A stretch of DNA of 64,000 nucleotides. Source: Tribonema minus. Lineage: Eukaryota; Sar; Xanthophyceae; Tribonematales; Tribonemataceae. Under the pieces are notes generated by a model. It was not told the origin of the DNA, did not search any database, and worked only from the letters and a program-made list of their open reading frames with translations. Both the position numbers and the translations under genes were made by a program. The stretch is taken from assembly GCA_017506865.1 (NCBI GenBank), contig JAFCMP010000516.1:682001-746000 (forward strand), given 5' to 3'. Shown piece after piece: positions 34,566-46,900 of this stretch (its first letter is position 1; each line of letters opens with the position of its first letter).

Positions 34566-36252
34566 GGTGGCTCCAGTGCTGCAGCAGGTGTGTAGGCGCA
34601 CTCTGTGTGAGTGTTCTACAAATCGATGGTCGACGATGGAGCGAATTCAAATATCATGCGTTTTTTGCTACCCCCTTCCCCTTTTTCTATGACCCTACGC
34701 GGTAAGCTTGAGGTTTCAAGTTGCAGTTCGGAGGACATGTTCAACTGTTGTATGTCATCCAGGATCAGGAGTGTCATTCGGCTGTATGTATGCATCACTT
34801 GCAACACTACTGGTTTCATGTTTCTCTGGATGTCTGCATTTTGAGGCCTACATTGACGATTGTTCGGACGTCACGGTTGCATCAAGAAGTTGACGTGAAC
34901 ATCTTCAGGATTGAGAACATGGAGCACAATAACTCAACGTGAACGGCAGCTGCGATCACACTCGTTCGTGTGCGCCGCTGCGGGGTCCTAGGCTGCTGGC
35001 TGGACGAAGCCTTCCTGACGAAGCCGGACGAAGCCGTATCCTGCCACATGCATGCTGTTTGATCCTTGTTTGCCATGCGCGCTGTTGACTGGACCGAAGC
35101 CTTCTGCAACAAAACGTCAACCTGACGAAGCCTATTTTCGCCTGCCGCGGCTTAGATAGTGGACGAAGCCTGATCTGCCACAGTCATATCAGACGAAGCA
35201 TTACCTGACAATGCGCAGTGAACAACGAGCCTTGTCGGCGCGCGGTGATGGACTGATTTGAGGTGCCGAAATGCAGCCAGTACTGCAAGGCGACGGTGGT
35301 CGGCAAAATTGCGCAAACGAGGGAGGCAAGATTTCAGATAGGTTGCAAAGCGTGACTGGCTGATCGTCGGGCCTGGACGAAGCCAGCCCAGCACTGGCAG
35401 TTGTGCCGAAGTGGCAGAGCGTTCGGTTTTCGGGTCCAAAATGGCCTTCCTCAGCTTGCGACCGAGATAAAGGCCGATAATCCCTAGTGTCGCTCTGGCC
35501 ACTGACGATGGCGCCTGCTCGCCAGTCGCATATCTTAGTTTCGTCACCATTCATGACTATTCTGAGAAGCACGCCGCCTATCGCTACCTGGTTCGTCACA
35601 TCAGGGGTAGTAGTTGCGAAAGTCATACATCTGCTGTTTTACGCCCCAGCGGCTAAGACCTACGCTTTTCAAGCCTAGGAACCTGCGAGGGTGCACTGCC
35701 GACGACTGAAGCAGGCAAGAGGGCATGCAAGTGAGGACCAAAATGGCGCACGCATGACCCAAGCATTTGCACCATACATCTGAGGCATTTGCACAACTAG
35801 ACACATTACAGCAGGCCATCAATATCAGCTCCATTGACAGCACTGCGTAGATGCTTGTGATGAGCGCCACTCACGAGGCCACATCAAGCCACCACAATGA
35901 AACAAGACGACAGCCCTCACAAGAGGGCCCTGTGAACTGACTGTGATGCACTTATGCTCACCCCCCAACTAGCATCCACAGACTCTCTGCCTCGATCCCC
36001 AATAAACCTTGATGCAGGCTTGTTGATGAATCACAAAACAACATGCATAACATGTGCTCCCTCCGTATTTCTACCTTTGCCTGTGCTGCCACTTGCAAGC
36101 ACAATCATCTGCTGCGTGCCTGAAAGCTCTGATCAATAGCGGCGCGTGGCCGTGTCTGAAGCGTGCTATCTTTTTTGTGTCCACCAAAGCCCCACCCAGC
36201 CATGCGCCAATAGCACCCATCGGCACGTAGTTGACCACACACAAACAAGTTG
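34566..36252. other. 1.7 kb between two minus-strand genes
   Basis: Lies upstream of the GH81 start and downstream of the ankyrin gene stop, so it should contain the GH81 promoter and the ankyrin 3' UTR. Apart from a recurrent GACGAAGCC motif nothing is recognised; open frames here have no known domains. Confidence 0.45.
35001..35390. repeat. recurrent GACGAAGCC motif
   Basis: The nonamer GACGAAGCC or a one-base variant occurs about eight times, near 35003, 35018, 35027, 35091, 35122, 35162, 35190 and 35374, at irregular spacing of about 10-180 bp. Most copies are preceded by TG or CTG. Confidence 0.8.
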
Positions 36253-39200
36253 CTATCGCTTCGCACGCCTCTTCTTTGCCGGCCCACTGGAAGCGCCGCC
36301 GCCGCCGCCACTGCCGCCAGCGCTCTCTGCCGCCACTTGCTGCTGCTGCTGCTGCGCGCTGCTGCTGCTGCGCACCACCGGCGGCGCTTTCGTGAGCGCC
36401 TGGTACACGACGAAGGGCGTGAGGGCCGCCGCCGCCAGCGCGACGGCGGGGCGCACAAACAGCGGCAGCGTCGCCAGCGCCAGCGCTGCCATCATGATGC
36501 AGTTGAGCCAGACGGGGACGCCGCGCTGCGCGCCCGCCGCCTCCAGCAGTGCGCGCACCTCGTCGCTCATCGCGGCGAACAGCGGCGACGTGCGGTTAAC
36601 TGTGGTAATGTTGGGGTCCGCGCCCGCGGCCAGCAGCGCCTCTACGGCACGCGGCTGCGCGCGCCACGCCGCCTTGAACAGCGCCGTGCGCCCCTTGGCG
36701 TCCTGCGCATTAACGTCAACGCCGCGCGCCGCCAACAGCGCCGCCAAACAGTCCATGTGGCCTGCCGCCGCGGCCGCCATGAGCGCAGTGGAACCGTCCT
36801 TGGCGCGTGCATTGACATCCGCCTTTGCCTTCAGCAGCTCTGCCATGCAGTCTACGTGGCCGTACGCCGCAGCAGCGCTCAGGGGGGGGAGGCCGGCCTC
36901 GTCGGCGCGCGCGGCGTCGGGAGCGGCGCCGCGCCGCAGCAGGAGCTGAGCGATGCGCGTGTGGCCGACACTCGCGGCGGCGTGGAGGGGCGTGGTGCCG
37001 GTGGCGTCGGCGGCGTCCACGGGCGCGCCAGCGCTCAGCAGCAGCGCGCACACGCCCTCGTTGCCGTTGAGCGCCGCCGTGTACAGGGGCGTCTCGCCTG
37101 TTTGTTGCGGGCAGAGGCAGCGGCGTGAGTGACCATATGCGGGGCTTGCTTGCAGAAGGGCTTGCTTGCTCTAGGGCTGAAACTGCTGCTGTGCACGCTC
37201 GGAGCGAGGGAGTTGAAGTATGTACTGCAAGTTGAAATATGAAGATTGCCAGGGCCGCGCTCAGCAGCAGCATGTGCATGCCCTCACAGCCGCAAGCGCC
37301 GATGAGTGCAGCAGTGATTTTACCTGGAGAAAAGTATGCCTGACAGTGCAGGGTCTATTGTGACTTTACACTTGAAGTTACATGGTGCGTCGGACGGCAG
37401 CATATGCTTGTACCCAGGCAGACACGCTGATAGAAGTAGTGGTGACAGCTGATGCGCGCCTGTGAAGCCCCCGGACACGTTGCTGCTTCGTTTTGCACAG
37501 TGACGTGTCATGGTCAATTTTGAGCACCCAAGCGAGGCCATAGCGCACATGCCTATATGCCTTCAGCGTTGTTCACGACTGTGGCGTCAGGACTGTTACA
37601 CGGATAGCAAGCAGTGTCACGAGTGCTCCACCTTTGGTGATGACCCGATCTGAGTACTGCACACAGTAATGGCATTCGGTGCCATGGTGGATAAGTTCAC
37701 ATGTTCCGTGATGGGCCAGTCAGAGAGGGAATAGTACTGTGCGTTTGCACATGGCAAGTGTCTTGCAGTGCACTGTGGACGCTAAGCGAATCAACCTCAG
37801 CACACTGCTGACCACACTGGCCTGTCAGACAATGCACATTAAGAAACCATCACAACATCAAAATCTGAGTCTTGACAGGTCTACCAGCTGGTTGCTTGCC
37901 CAGTTAATACTGTTTGATGCGGAGGTTGCTTGTTGAGCCAGCACGCCACACAGCTGTACAGTACGGCCGGTGCACACCACCCCCCACCGTACCGGCCTGC
38001 AGTGATTCTTGCAGTGCCTACGACGACACGTGCACGCATCAGCTGCCAGCGTGCTTGCGTGCACCCCACTCGGACGTACCCAGCTCTAACTCTAACCCTA
38101 ATGCTAACCCTAACCGTCATCCTACCCCTCATACTATGCCGATTCAACCCAGACTGGGCCTGGAAAGACTGGTTCAGAGATTGTTGCAGCACACACAAAG
38201 CACGGGCGCAGGGAAACGCATAAAAAAAAAGTTGTTGATACCATGCACATGAGCTCTATAGGGACGTGCGCCCGGCCGGTGCCACACGGCTCGCTTGCCG
38301 TGTTGCTGCAATTGCGTGCAGCTACCACGCACCTACTTGTGATGCATCAAAGTTTGATGCTGCAGCAGTACTGGAGTGCGCAAAGCTTGCGTAGATGCTG
38401 TTGAGGTAGTGGGATGACTGCAGTTGCTGCGAGCGCAACACGCCAGGACAATGTTTTGACTACGCTGTTTGTTCTCACATGTACACAGGCGGGCGCCCGG
38501 CCGGTGCCACACGGCTCGCTTGCCGTGTTGCTGCAATTGCGTGCAGCTACCACGCACCTACTTGTGATGCATCAAAGTTTGATGCTGCAGCAGTACTGGA
38601 GTGCGCAAAGCTTGCGTAGATGCTGTTGAGATAGTGGGATGACTGCAGTTGCTGCAAGCGCAACACGCCAGGACAATGTTTTGACTACGCTGTTTGTTCT
38701 CACATGTACACAGGCGGGCTCATCGCACTACTATAGATGCGTGAAACCCTAAGATATGGCGCAGCACGGTGACCCTTCACCACCACAGCCCCGTAACGGA
38801 GGATGCGTGCTGGTGAACTGTTGTTTGGCCAGCAGCTTGTGTGATGTGCCTCAAGTGTACGTTGATGTGCCTACAATCAGAGCAGTAGGTTTCAAGCACG
38901 CACCACTGCAACTGCAACTGCAGCATACCACTGACACTAATCGCTGCCATCCCATTGCAAGTGAATGAGCTTACCCACTTGCAGCAAAGCTTATGACTGG
39001 CTGGGCCGCTCTATCAGTGACTGAGCATTGGACCACACTGAAGGCTGAACAAATGGCCTTCATGCTTTGATGCGAAGCAGACAAAGTGGTGTCGTGTCCT
39101 GTCAAGCGCGCTCACCGGTGTTGTCCGGTCTGTTGATGTCGGCTCCGGCATCCAGCAGCACCTTCACAACAGCCTCATGCCCCGCCCTGGCTGCTATGAA

Positions 39201-39482
39201 CAGTGGCGTCCCTCCCCACGACATCTGAAGATTGATATCCGCTCCCTGCTCGACCAGGTAGGCAGCAACCCGAGCATGGCCCTCGTTGGCTGCAAACTGG
39301 AGAGGACTGAACGCCAGGCGTGCCCGAGAATGGGACTTGTCCAGCTCGGCGTCGGACGCATCTATGGGCCTGCCGCTGCTGAGAGCTTCCTTAAGCAGCT
39401 TGAGGCCCTCCTCCTCGCTCTCTGCCCTCATCATCACCTCCACCGCGCCCATCCCACTGGCAGAGTACTCGTCCTGCGCCAT
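36253..39482 (-). CDS. ankyrin-repeat membrane protein (2 exons, 403 aa)
   Basis: Exons (minus) 39482-39116 and 37097-36253. The start is ATG 39482 (MAQDEYSASGMGA); an in-frame GTG just upstream is ignored. After a short helical region (EEEGLKLLKEALSSG) come about eight ankyrin repeats, for example LQFAANEGHARVAAYLVEQG, TPLFIAARAGHEAVVKVLL, TPLYTAALNGNEGVCALLL (which spans the splice join), TPLHAAASVGHTRIAQLLL and TALMAAAAAGHMDCLAALL. Two hydrophobic segments follow (WLNCIMMAALALATLPLFV and AVALAAAALTPFVVYQALT). The tail is Ser/Gln/Gly-rich and ends in a basic cluster, AKKRRAKR. Likely a tail-anchored or two-pass membrane protein presenting ankyrins to the cytosol; partner unknown. It shares a 293-bp upstream region with the plus-strand gene at 39776. 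Confidence 0.9.
38081..38115. repeat. short CCCTAA-like tract
   Basis: Degenerate CTAACCCTAA-type repeats within the ankyrin gene intron. Confidence 0.8.
38268..38717. repeat. near-perfect 225 bp tandem duplication in the ankyrin intron
   Basis: Units 38268-38492 and 38493-38717 differ at only a handful of positions (for example GAGGTAGTGG versus GAGATAGTGG). Both start with GCGCCCGGCCGGTGCCACAC and end with CACATGTACACAGGCGG. It looks recent and does not match a neighbouring exon. Confidence 0.93.
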
Positions 39483-39775
39483 TGTCACTCGGATTTGGTG
39501 CTTCCTGCGCCCTGCCTGATGCGCTGCGGTGCAGTGCAGTGCTGCGAGAGCAAAAGACGAGCTATGCTGCCGTCATCAGCTTTCTCTCATCAGCCTTCAC
39601 GCACCTCCTGCAGCTGTAGATCTAGAGATCGAGGCATTCACAGAGCTGGCATGCCACGGGGGGGGAAGGACAAAAACCGGGGTCTCGGCGGCGCTGGTTT
39701 AAACCAGAATTACCTTGTGCACAGCAGAGCAACGCGTCTAGCAGGGGAGCTGCGGGTGTGCTGCAGGTGGTGGCG
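39483..39775. promoter_or_regulatory. putative bidirectional promoter, ankyrin gene / Q-rich gene
   Basis: Only 293 bp lie between the two divergent start codons, so both promoters and 5' UTRs must share it or overlap. No TATA box or other element could be assigned. Confidence 0.5.
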
Positions 39776-42700
39776 ATGTATGCAGATGCCGAGGGTCAGC
39801 ACCACGCGCCTGCGCTACTAGACCCGGATCCTTTCCTTATTTGGCACAACGAGGACCTTCTACCATCTTGGACTTGCAACCAGCCCTCGCAGCAGCGTTG
39901 CTCTGAACACCAGGTGTTGCTACAGCAGCATCAGCTTCAGCAGCAGGCAAAGCCCGCGCTGCAGCGATTGCCGCTGCAGCACAGCGAGCAGCGGCAACGC
40001 GAATTGCACGAACCTCCAGGGATCTGTGGCGGTAACTTTCCTAATGCGGTACAGGCACAAGCGCCGCAGCAGCAACACCAACATCAGTCAGAGCAGCCTC
40101 AGTCGCAAGTGAAGGCGCCGTTGCATGCACACGCTGCTTTGCCACCGCCGTTGCAATGCCAGCAACAGCAACAAAGCTGCGAACCCCTCCACTATCGGTG
40201 CGGGAATTATGCAGAACAACAAGCGCAAGCAGCTTACGGTACCATAGAGGCAGACTGTAGTATCAGCATATTATTGGAAAGCTTGGGCGTCGAACAGCCT
40301 GAAATTTCAGATTTAGATGTGTATATGGCCGTCGATAGCACCGACAGCGACGCCAGCAGCAGCAGCAGCGGCTTCAGCGGCGGCAGTGGCGCTGGGTGCA
40401 GTGGCGATGGCCACGATAGCAGTGACTGCAGCAGCACTATCAGCAACAGCAGCAGCAGGTATGAGGGCACCACCTGCAGCGGTGGCAGCGCCAGCGGCAT
40501 CGGCATCGCCATCACGGAGAGGCCGAATATATTGTGCTTAGGCATGACTCGGCTGCCGTTCTTCGATCACCACACCTCCTTCGAGGCGGCGGAGGCAGAG
40601 ATACGGCATGCGGTCTCGGATTGCAACTGCAATCTCATGCGCGACACGGCACGCATACTGGCGTTGGAGAGCCTGGGGTGCGACGTCTTTGCGGTGAGTT
40701 TTATTTGGACCTGCAATGTGCGTTAAAGGATGGCAGTTGACGTCTGCAACTCGTGTTGGTTGCATCGTAACTGGTTCAACATAACTTTCGGTGCTTAAGC
40801 AGCTTGAAAAGCATGGCAGTCCGCGTGTGTGTGTCGTCTGTGGTGCTACGATGAGCCATCTGAACAGGCCATGATTCACAGCAGTGCAGCGCTTTTCGTT
40901 TCCAGCGTGATGCAAGGGCACATTACACGAGAGCAGCAGCCTTGTAGTATTCTGACGAGCACTTGTGTCAAGATGCAAATGGGACTAATCAGCAGATTGG
41001 TGTACCCGCTTGGCAGACTATGGTTGTGTGCTGTCTGCAGCCAAACGCTGAGCCACCAGAGAGCAGAGGCCTTGCCCTCTCCAGCATCATGGTTCATTGT
41101 CACATATGCTGAGCACTAGGTACTCAATACAGTTGCAACACTCAAATCAACGTCACTTAGCACTCTGTCACGCCGGACAACAACTTCAAGCTCTGTTTTT
41201 TATTCTATCAGTTGCGATGTGAGCGCATGCAGAGTCCTGACGGCTGGGGTCACCACACATATCTCAGCATTGAACTCAGGAGTACAGCAGTCAACACACG
41301 TGGCTTTGATGCCAGCACACCAATGCATTGCAAAACTTTGGTAGGCGGACTTCAAAAGCGTGCTGGTCAGTTGAAGTTGATGATGACTTTGTGGTCAGGC
41401 AGGCAGCGAACGGCGCTGCCTGTCAAAAGTGTCAAGTACGTCAATGTTGAGATGCTGCAGAAGGTGGCACAGTATTACATTTGTGCTACGCATCGGCTCC
41501 TGAGAAGTCTACATAAACGGTGCACCGTTGCTGCTCTGGCAGCAGTCATATTTGCATGGTAACTGAGACCTAACATGCCAGATGCGTGCATCACAAATGT
41601 TGACCTGTTGCACATGCAGAAACTGTGTGTTGTGGGCTGGCGGCGGCAAGAACACCGCTCACACTCAGCTCATGCTGTAATAACAGTGTTCTAGATAACA
41701 TTGCTCACGCATCATGCTCACCATCATACCACACGCGGCAGAGTTCCCCGGCCAGCCAGGTACTCTACTACTAGCCAGCAGAGCGGACCACAACTTCAAT
41801 GCTGTCAACATATTCTGCCTCTGCTCACTACAGCATCACACCAAAGTCTTTTGCCACAACTTCGGCAAGAAGTATGCCCAGTTCAAGAGTCTCTGCCGAT
41901 ACCAGCATTGATGCCTGCATGTACATGTAGTGCCAGGCACTGCTTTTTGCCACTTTCCTTGTGTGGTGTCTTCACGTCGCTCAGCAATAGGCCTGGGTGC
42001 AGTGCAGTGCTCACATCCACCAGTAACTTCAAACAACTTCAAGTCTTGTTGCTGACAGTGAGACAGGATGCGGCTGGATAGTTTGCACCTGCAAATTGCA
42101 GACAAGCTCAGGCTTGTCATTATCAGCCGCAAAACTGCTGCATTGATGGGAGACCTGAAAATATTGATGACCACAAGGGCATGTACTCAACCAGCTTACC
42201 TGTACCTACCTCCCATGCACTCTCCATGCGAATTCAGCCCCACGCTGGTGCCACCTACCAGCATTCATGTACTGCATTGCACTGTCCTATTACCGTACTG
42301 TCCATGTACTGTTCTGCTACTGTACTATCAATTTACAGCTACTGTACTCTCAATGTACTCTAACTGCACTTTACAGCTTCTGTACTCTCAATGTACTCTA
42401 ACTGCACACCTACCTACCTGCCCTGACCCCCCCCCCCCCCACACTGCCTTCCCATCGAGTGCAGGTCAGCCTGGTGGACGAACTGGCCTGGGAGCGCATT
42501 GTCCCGGACGGCGGCGCAGACACAGGGCCCCGCTTCCTCAACACGAGCTTCGCCACCGTAGGCAGTCGCAGCCGCGGCTTCGTTGAGTGCGTCCTGCTCA
42601 AGTGGCCCAACGTCATCTTCCAGTCCGTGTACCTGGACTACTACTGGCTGCCGGACTCTGTCGCGTGGCTGCAGAAGGGCTACATGGCCAACAACGCCGG

Positions 42701-43130
42701 GGTCATCGACAACCTCATCAAGATGAAGGAGATTGGCATCCTCGCGCGAGGCTTCGACGTCGTCCTGCCCGTCAACACGGCGCTCGTGCAGTGCCTCGAG
42801 CCGCTGGTCAAGAAGCTGCGCGCGAACTTTGCCGTGCACTTCATCTCCGGCGACACAGAGGCCATCCGTCCGCACCACCTCGCCGTTCAGGCGGACTCTC
42901 TCATACCGCCGCACGTCATGTCGGGCGTCTACTGCAAGAACCAGCAGCGCCAGATAGACGACATGCTGGGGATTAAGGGCAGCGCGGCGGCGCGCGCGCT
43001 GACCATCCTCAAGCGCCTCGTTAGCGGGCGCACACTGGCGCGGACGCCAGACCTACAGGACGTGCGCTTCTTGAGGCTAACGCCGCTGCCTTCCGACCCC
43101 CTCTACATTGGCCCGATACTGTGCAGATAG
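39776..43130 (+). CDS. Q/S-rich protein with an unrecognised C-terminal domain (2 exons, 527 aa)
   Basis: Exons 39776-40693 and 42465-43130; the join is phase 0 (GCG then GTC). The start is ATG 39776 (MYADAEGQHH). Residues about 40-160 are rich in Gln, residues about 190-240 in Ser and Gly. A well-ordered region begins at NILCLGMTRLPFFDHHTSFE and continues through MRDTARILALESLGCDVFAV, FLNTSFATVGSRSRGFVECV, WPNVIFQSVYLDYYWLPDSV, NNAGVIDNLIKMKEIGILAR, GFDVVLPVNTALVQCLEPLV, NFAVHFISGDTEAIRPHHLA and KNQQRQIDDMLGIKG. Alternating hydrophobic strands and helices suggest a Rossmann-like alpha/beta fold, but I cannot name the family. The second exon is high in GC, as in real coding exons here. Confidence 0.8.
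42335..42412. repeat. ~38 bp tandem repeat upstream of the acceptor
   Basis: TACTGTACTCTCAATGTACT followed by CTAACTGCAC occurs twice in a row, after several shorter TACTGT units from 42290. A C run and the exon 2 acceptor follow at 42427-42464. Confidence 0.85.
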
Positions 43131-45476
43131 CAGCGGTGGGGGTGTTGGGGGGGCGGGGCGGGGGCATAACAGCCGCTGTGCTCCAGGGCCGTCTCCAACG
43201 TTGCTGCTGCTGCTGCTTCTGCGTTTGGAGCAGCACAGCGGGGGCAGGTGACTGCGGCTGTAGAGGCGCTGCGCAGGAGGCGCTCTCACTGACTAGAAGC
43301 CCACCTTGCGGCAGCAGCAGCAGCAATACCCATCTCAGTGCCAGCACCAGCAGCAGTAGCACCGGCGGCAGCTTTTGGCGCCGCCGATGCATACAGACAA
43401 CAGCGGCGCCGCAGCTGCGGAGGTGGGGGGAACAAAGCAGCGATAACGGCAGCAGCAGCAGCAGCAGCAGCAGCGGCGGCGGCGGCAGCAGCGGCGGCGG
43501 CGGCAGCAGCGGCGGCGGCGGCAGCGGCAGCGATGACCACAGTTGCGACAGCTGGAGGGCGCATGTGTGCGAGAGTGCGCACACTACATGCGCCTGTACC
43601 CCCCAGGAGCTGAGCTTAGCTTTATTCCCTTTGCTTCGTTTCCTCAGACGAGACTTCTCTCATCTCTTTTCCTGCGAAAGGGGGATTGTCTGAGGCGCTC
43701 CGCGAAGCGAGTTTGCTCCTGCTAGATAGTGCTGTTACACCCACTTGTCAGGGCCCCCTGGTGGCTTCATTCTTGTGTGCGGGCCCCAGAGTAAGGGGCC
43801 TGTGTCGGTCTAGGTTACTGTTAGGGTAGTGAGCTGAGGGAACGTTTTTCCGGTTCACTTGCGTTGCCCCCGCCATGGGCCCCCATGTACGTAACCCTGC
43901 ATAACACACACAACAGATTTGCTGCGCATCGCTGGGCGCCGATTGTGTCTGTGTCTCTGTGCGTGCACTGGTGACCGATTCTGAGTATGATGTTTGTTTG
44001 TGCATTGTATGCGACAGTAAGATTGAGTCTGCGTGCATATGCTGCCTGTTGTGTCCAATGGCTGAATCATGGCCCCTGAAGTTGAAGTGGTGCAGCATGA
44101 TTGAAGTTGGCTTGTGCGCAGGCAAATTGCCGCGCTCTCCGAGGTCGAATCATTTGTGCATGAGCGCAGGGTGGAAGAAATTGGCCTGCTCTTGCTGAAG
44201 CAAGTACCATGGTGTGCACTTTGGCAGGGTTATGGCCAAGGGTTAGGGTCAGAGTTACCCCTTCTGAGGGCATGCGGTGATCGGACGAGCACGCCGACAC
44301 GTGAGTAAGCAATGGCGTTGCGTCCACCAGCAATTGACGCGTGAGAGCCTCTTCTGCTCAAACTCAAGGTACATCTCAACTCCTAGCCCTAGCTTCTATG
44401 CGAAACCCTAGGCCGGGACTGGTCCCGGAGGAACGGTCCTGGCTCCATTTTACATCTGCTCTCTCCACACACCGCAGCCGTACTGTTTGCAAGGGTCTAA
44501 GGAGAGCATACCATGGGTGGAAGTTCTAGCGCGCTGGCACCTTTAAAGGTGAGTTTACTCGACATGGACAACCCAATACTCGATGCTTTCAGCGCTTGGG
44601 TACGTGGTGACAAAGGTTATAGAACACGTCCTCGTCTTTGCCTCTACAAGTAGGTTCAGAGGCTGAGCTGCTGTGCACCCAGTTTTGGAATCATATCTAA
44701 ACCCTCCAGGTATCAGCCCTGGCGAGCTCTGTTTTGTGTTTGTCATGAGCGCCTCGGTCGCGTTCAATCAATTCTGAGAAGTGCAGTCAAGCACAAACCG
44801 TGATAGTCAGTTGTCTGTCAAATGCGAACAAGGCACTAACGTGGCTTGTACGCAGGCAGCCTCTCTGCCCACTTCGATTGCAAGATGGCGTGTTCTCATT
44901 CAGTAAGTCTCACCCAGCTGTTTTGAACTTCAGCATAGCACAACGTTTTTCTTTTCAGTGCAGTTCACTACTAATCATTAACATCCCTGTCATATAACAC
45001 TGGCAACAACAGTGTCAGTCTTCCTGACTGATCCACCTCTGCCATGACGTACATCGACTGGAACTACAACTCAAGTCAAGCATGCTGTTGGAGTTGGGGC
45101 GCCATGTTGCCATTCTCACCAACCTTTCGCATGCTGTTTTGTACAAAGACAAAAATAAGTTGTCATCTGCTGCTGACAGCCCTTGCACTTTGATCGTCCA
45201 ATGTCCTCCTTGCAATGACTCAAATCATGAAATGCAGCTATGGCTTGTGCCACAGATGCTGATGCCAGACACGCACGCTGCCAGTGCTGCTGGTATCGTA
45301 CATTCAGGTGACAGCTGTCACCTCGTTTCGATGTTCATGTTGGGACCTGCATTTTGTGTCATGCTGCTGATTGTGTTGTGCAAGCTGCAGATGCACACAG
45401 TATCCTCGTTTACCCTGCTGCAGCGCTCAACTGACTACATCAGTCGTGCCATGTGCCTGCAATGCTGTGTCAGGCC
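43131..45476. other. 2.3 kb between plus-strand genes, no gene recognised
   Basis: Contains an AGC/GGC trinucleotide tract at 43455-43535 (open in all frames, so its ORFs are trivial). TTAGGG-like bits occur at 43823 and 44226-44250. One weak candidate plus-strand exon at about 44122-44202 reads QIAALSEVESFVHERRVEEI, with an acceptor before it and GTACCA after it, but it has no recognised relative. The lipocalin promoter should lie near the right end. Confidence 0.4.
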
Positions 45477-46900
45477 ATGGAGACACCCATGTCACTGGAC
45501 AAATTCATGGGCACGTGGTATGTGATTGCTAACATACCTACCCCGTTTGAGAAGGGGGCGCACAATGCCGTGGAGGTGTATTCGGTGAGTTGAATGCTGC
45601 ATATCATACTTCATCTAAGTACATGGTTTCAGACCTGACGTCACTTGCGCAATCTGGAAAACACACATTGAAGGTTCAGCAGAGGCAGAGCATTGTGCTT
45701 GCCGTCATGCGACACTCACCATTGCCCGATCAAAAGTGCGCCATCAAAAGTATGCTGGCGTAACAAACATGCCAAAGTCACATTGAGTCTTTAAACTGCT
45801 CGTACTTCAGAGTGGTAAATTCAAGGTACACTTCTACTTGTACAAAAGTATAAGTGCGTTCATACAACAATCCAGCCAAAGATGGCCGTACTCTGTTTCG
45901 GTAAGGTGTAGTGTCTATTGAAGGTTCAACCCTGTAATGACTTTTGTGCTCTGCCAAGCATGAGACAACAGGTTCTGTTAACCTCAATACTTCAATGTCA
46001 TGTGCTTGCCATCGGCAAGACATGCTCTGATGGAGTGTGCGTTGATAGTGCTGGTGGAATACCATAGTTGATGGATTATAATGAGGAATCTTGACGATTG
46101 GATGTTTTCTACCTGACACTGTCAATCACTGTAGCTAGAGTGCACCAATGCAAACGTTCATTCATGGCAACGAGGCGGTTGAAGCACCAAACAAGTAGCA
46201 GCGCGCAATATGAGTGCAGCAGGTCCAACAAGTCACACCCCTCTTGCAGCCTCTGCTGAAAACACAGTACTCTAACAACTTCAACTCTTTGATGGTTTTT
46301 CATTAACGGGTTGTTGCCACAGACACTGATACCCGAGGGGCAATGAACCAGATGCACAAATTGTAGTTGCTGAATACACCCTCACAATCTGTGCAGTACT
46401 GAGTGCTCGCTAGTAGCCACATCATGCATTGACGCCATCCAATCCACACCTTATAATCAGCCATTCCATTGCGCCACTTGCAGACCCCGGAGGCCGGAAG
46501 CAGCTACGACATTGACGTGAGCTTCAAGTTCAACAAGGGCTCATTTGCAGGCTCCGTATCGGAGATGCGCCAGAAGGGCTGGGTCAAGAACAAGGAGACC
46601 TTCACAGAGTGGCGCGTTAGCCCCATCGTTGCGGGATTCACCATCCCGTACAAGGCGCCCTACATCATCTGCGACATCACCGAGGGCAAGAGCCAGTACG
46701 AAACGACCATCATCGGCTATCCGGACAGGAGCTACCTGTGGGTCATGGCACGTCAACCGCAAATCAGCGATGACACGTATCAGTCGCAGATGGCCAAGGT
46801 CAAGGAAATGGGGTATGATCTGGAGAAAGTGCAGAAGGTTCCGCAGCAGACTCCTGAGGAACGCGCCGCGAAGGCTGCGCCGCCGGCGCCGGAACTTTAG
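45477..46900 (+). CDS. lipocalin (Blc/apoD-like; 2 exons, 174 aa)
   Basis: Exons 45477-45584 and 46484-46900; phase 0 join. The start METPMSLDKFMGTWYVIANI carries the lipocalin GxW signature at the head of strand A. Then come FEKGAHNAVEVYS, YDIDVSFKFNKGSF, KAPYIICDITEGKSQYETTI, PDRSYLWVMARQPQI and a C-terminal helix with MGYDLEKVQKVPQQ, in the order seen in bacterial/plant-type lipocalins that bind small hydrophobic ligands, often at membranes under stress. Length is typical. No signal peptide is seen with this start, though an acceptor-like GTCAG directly before the ATG leaves room for an upstream exon. The tail is Ala/Pro-rich. Confidence 0.9.

Noticed and set aside
36250..37128. 292-codon plus-strand Arg-rich frame
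   Set aside because: Antisense to the ankyrin exon; high GC keeps all frames open there.
43021..43584. Leu/Pro/Ala-rich frames on both strands
   Set aside because: Produced by the AGC/GGC trinucleotide tract; every frame is open and homopolymeric.
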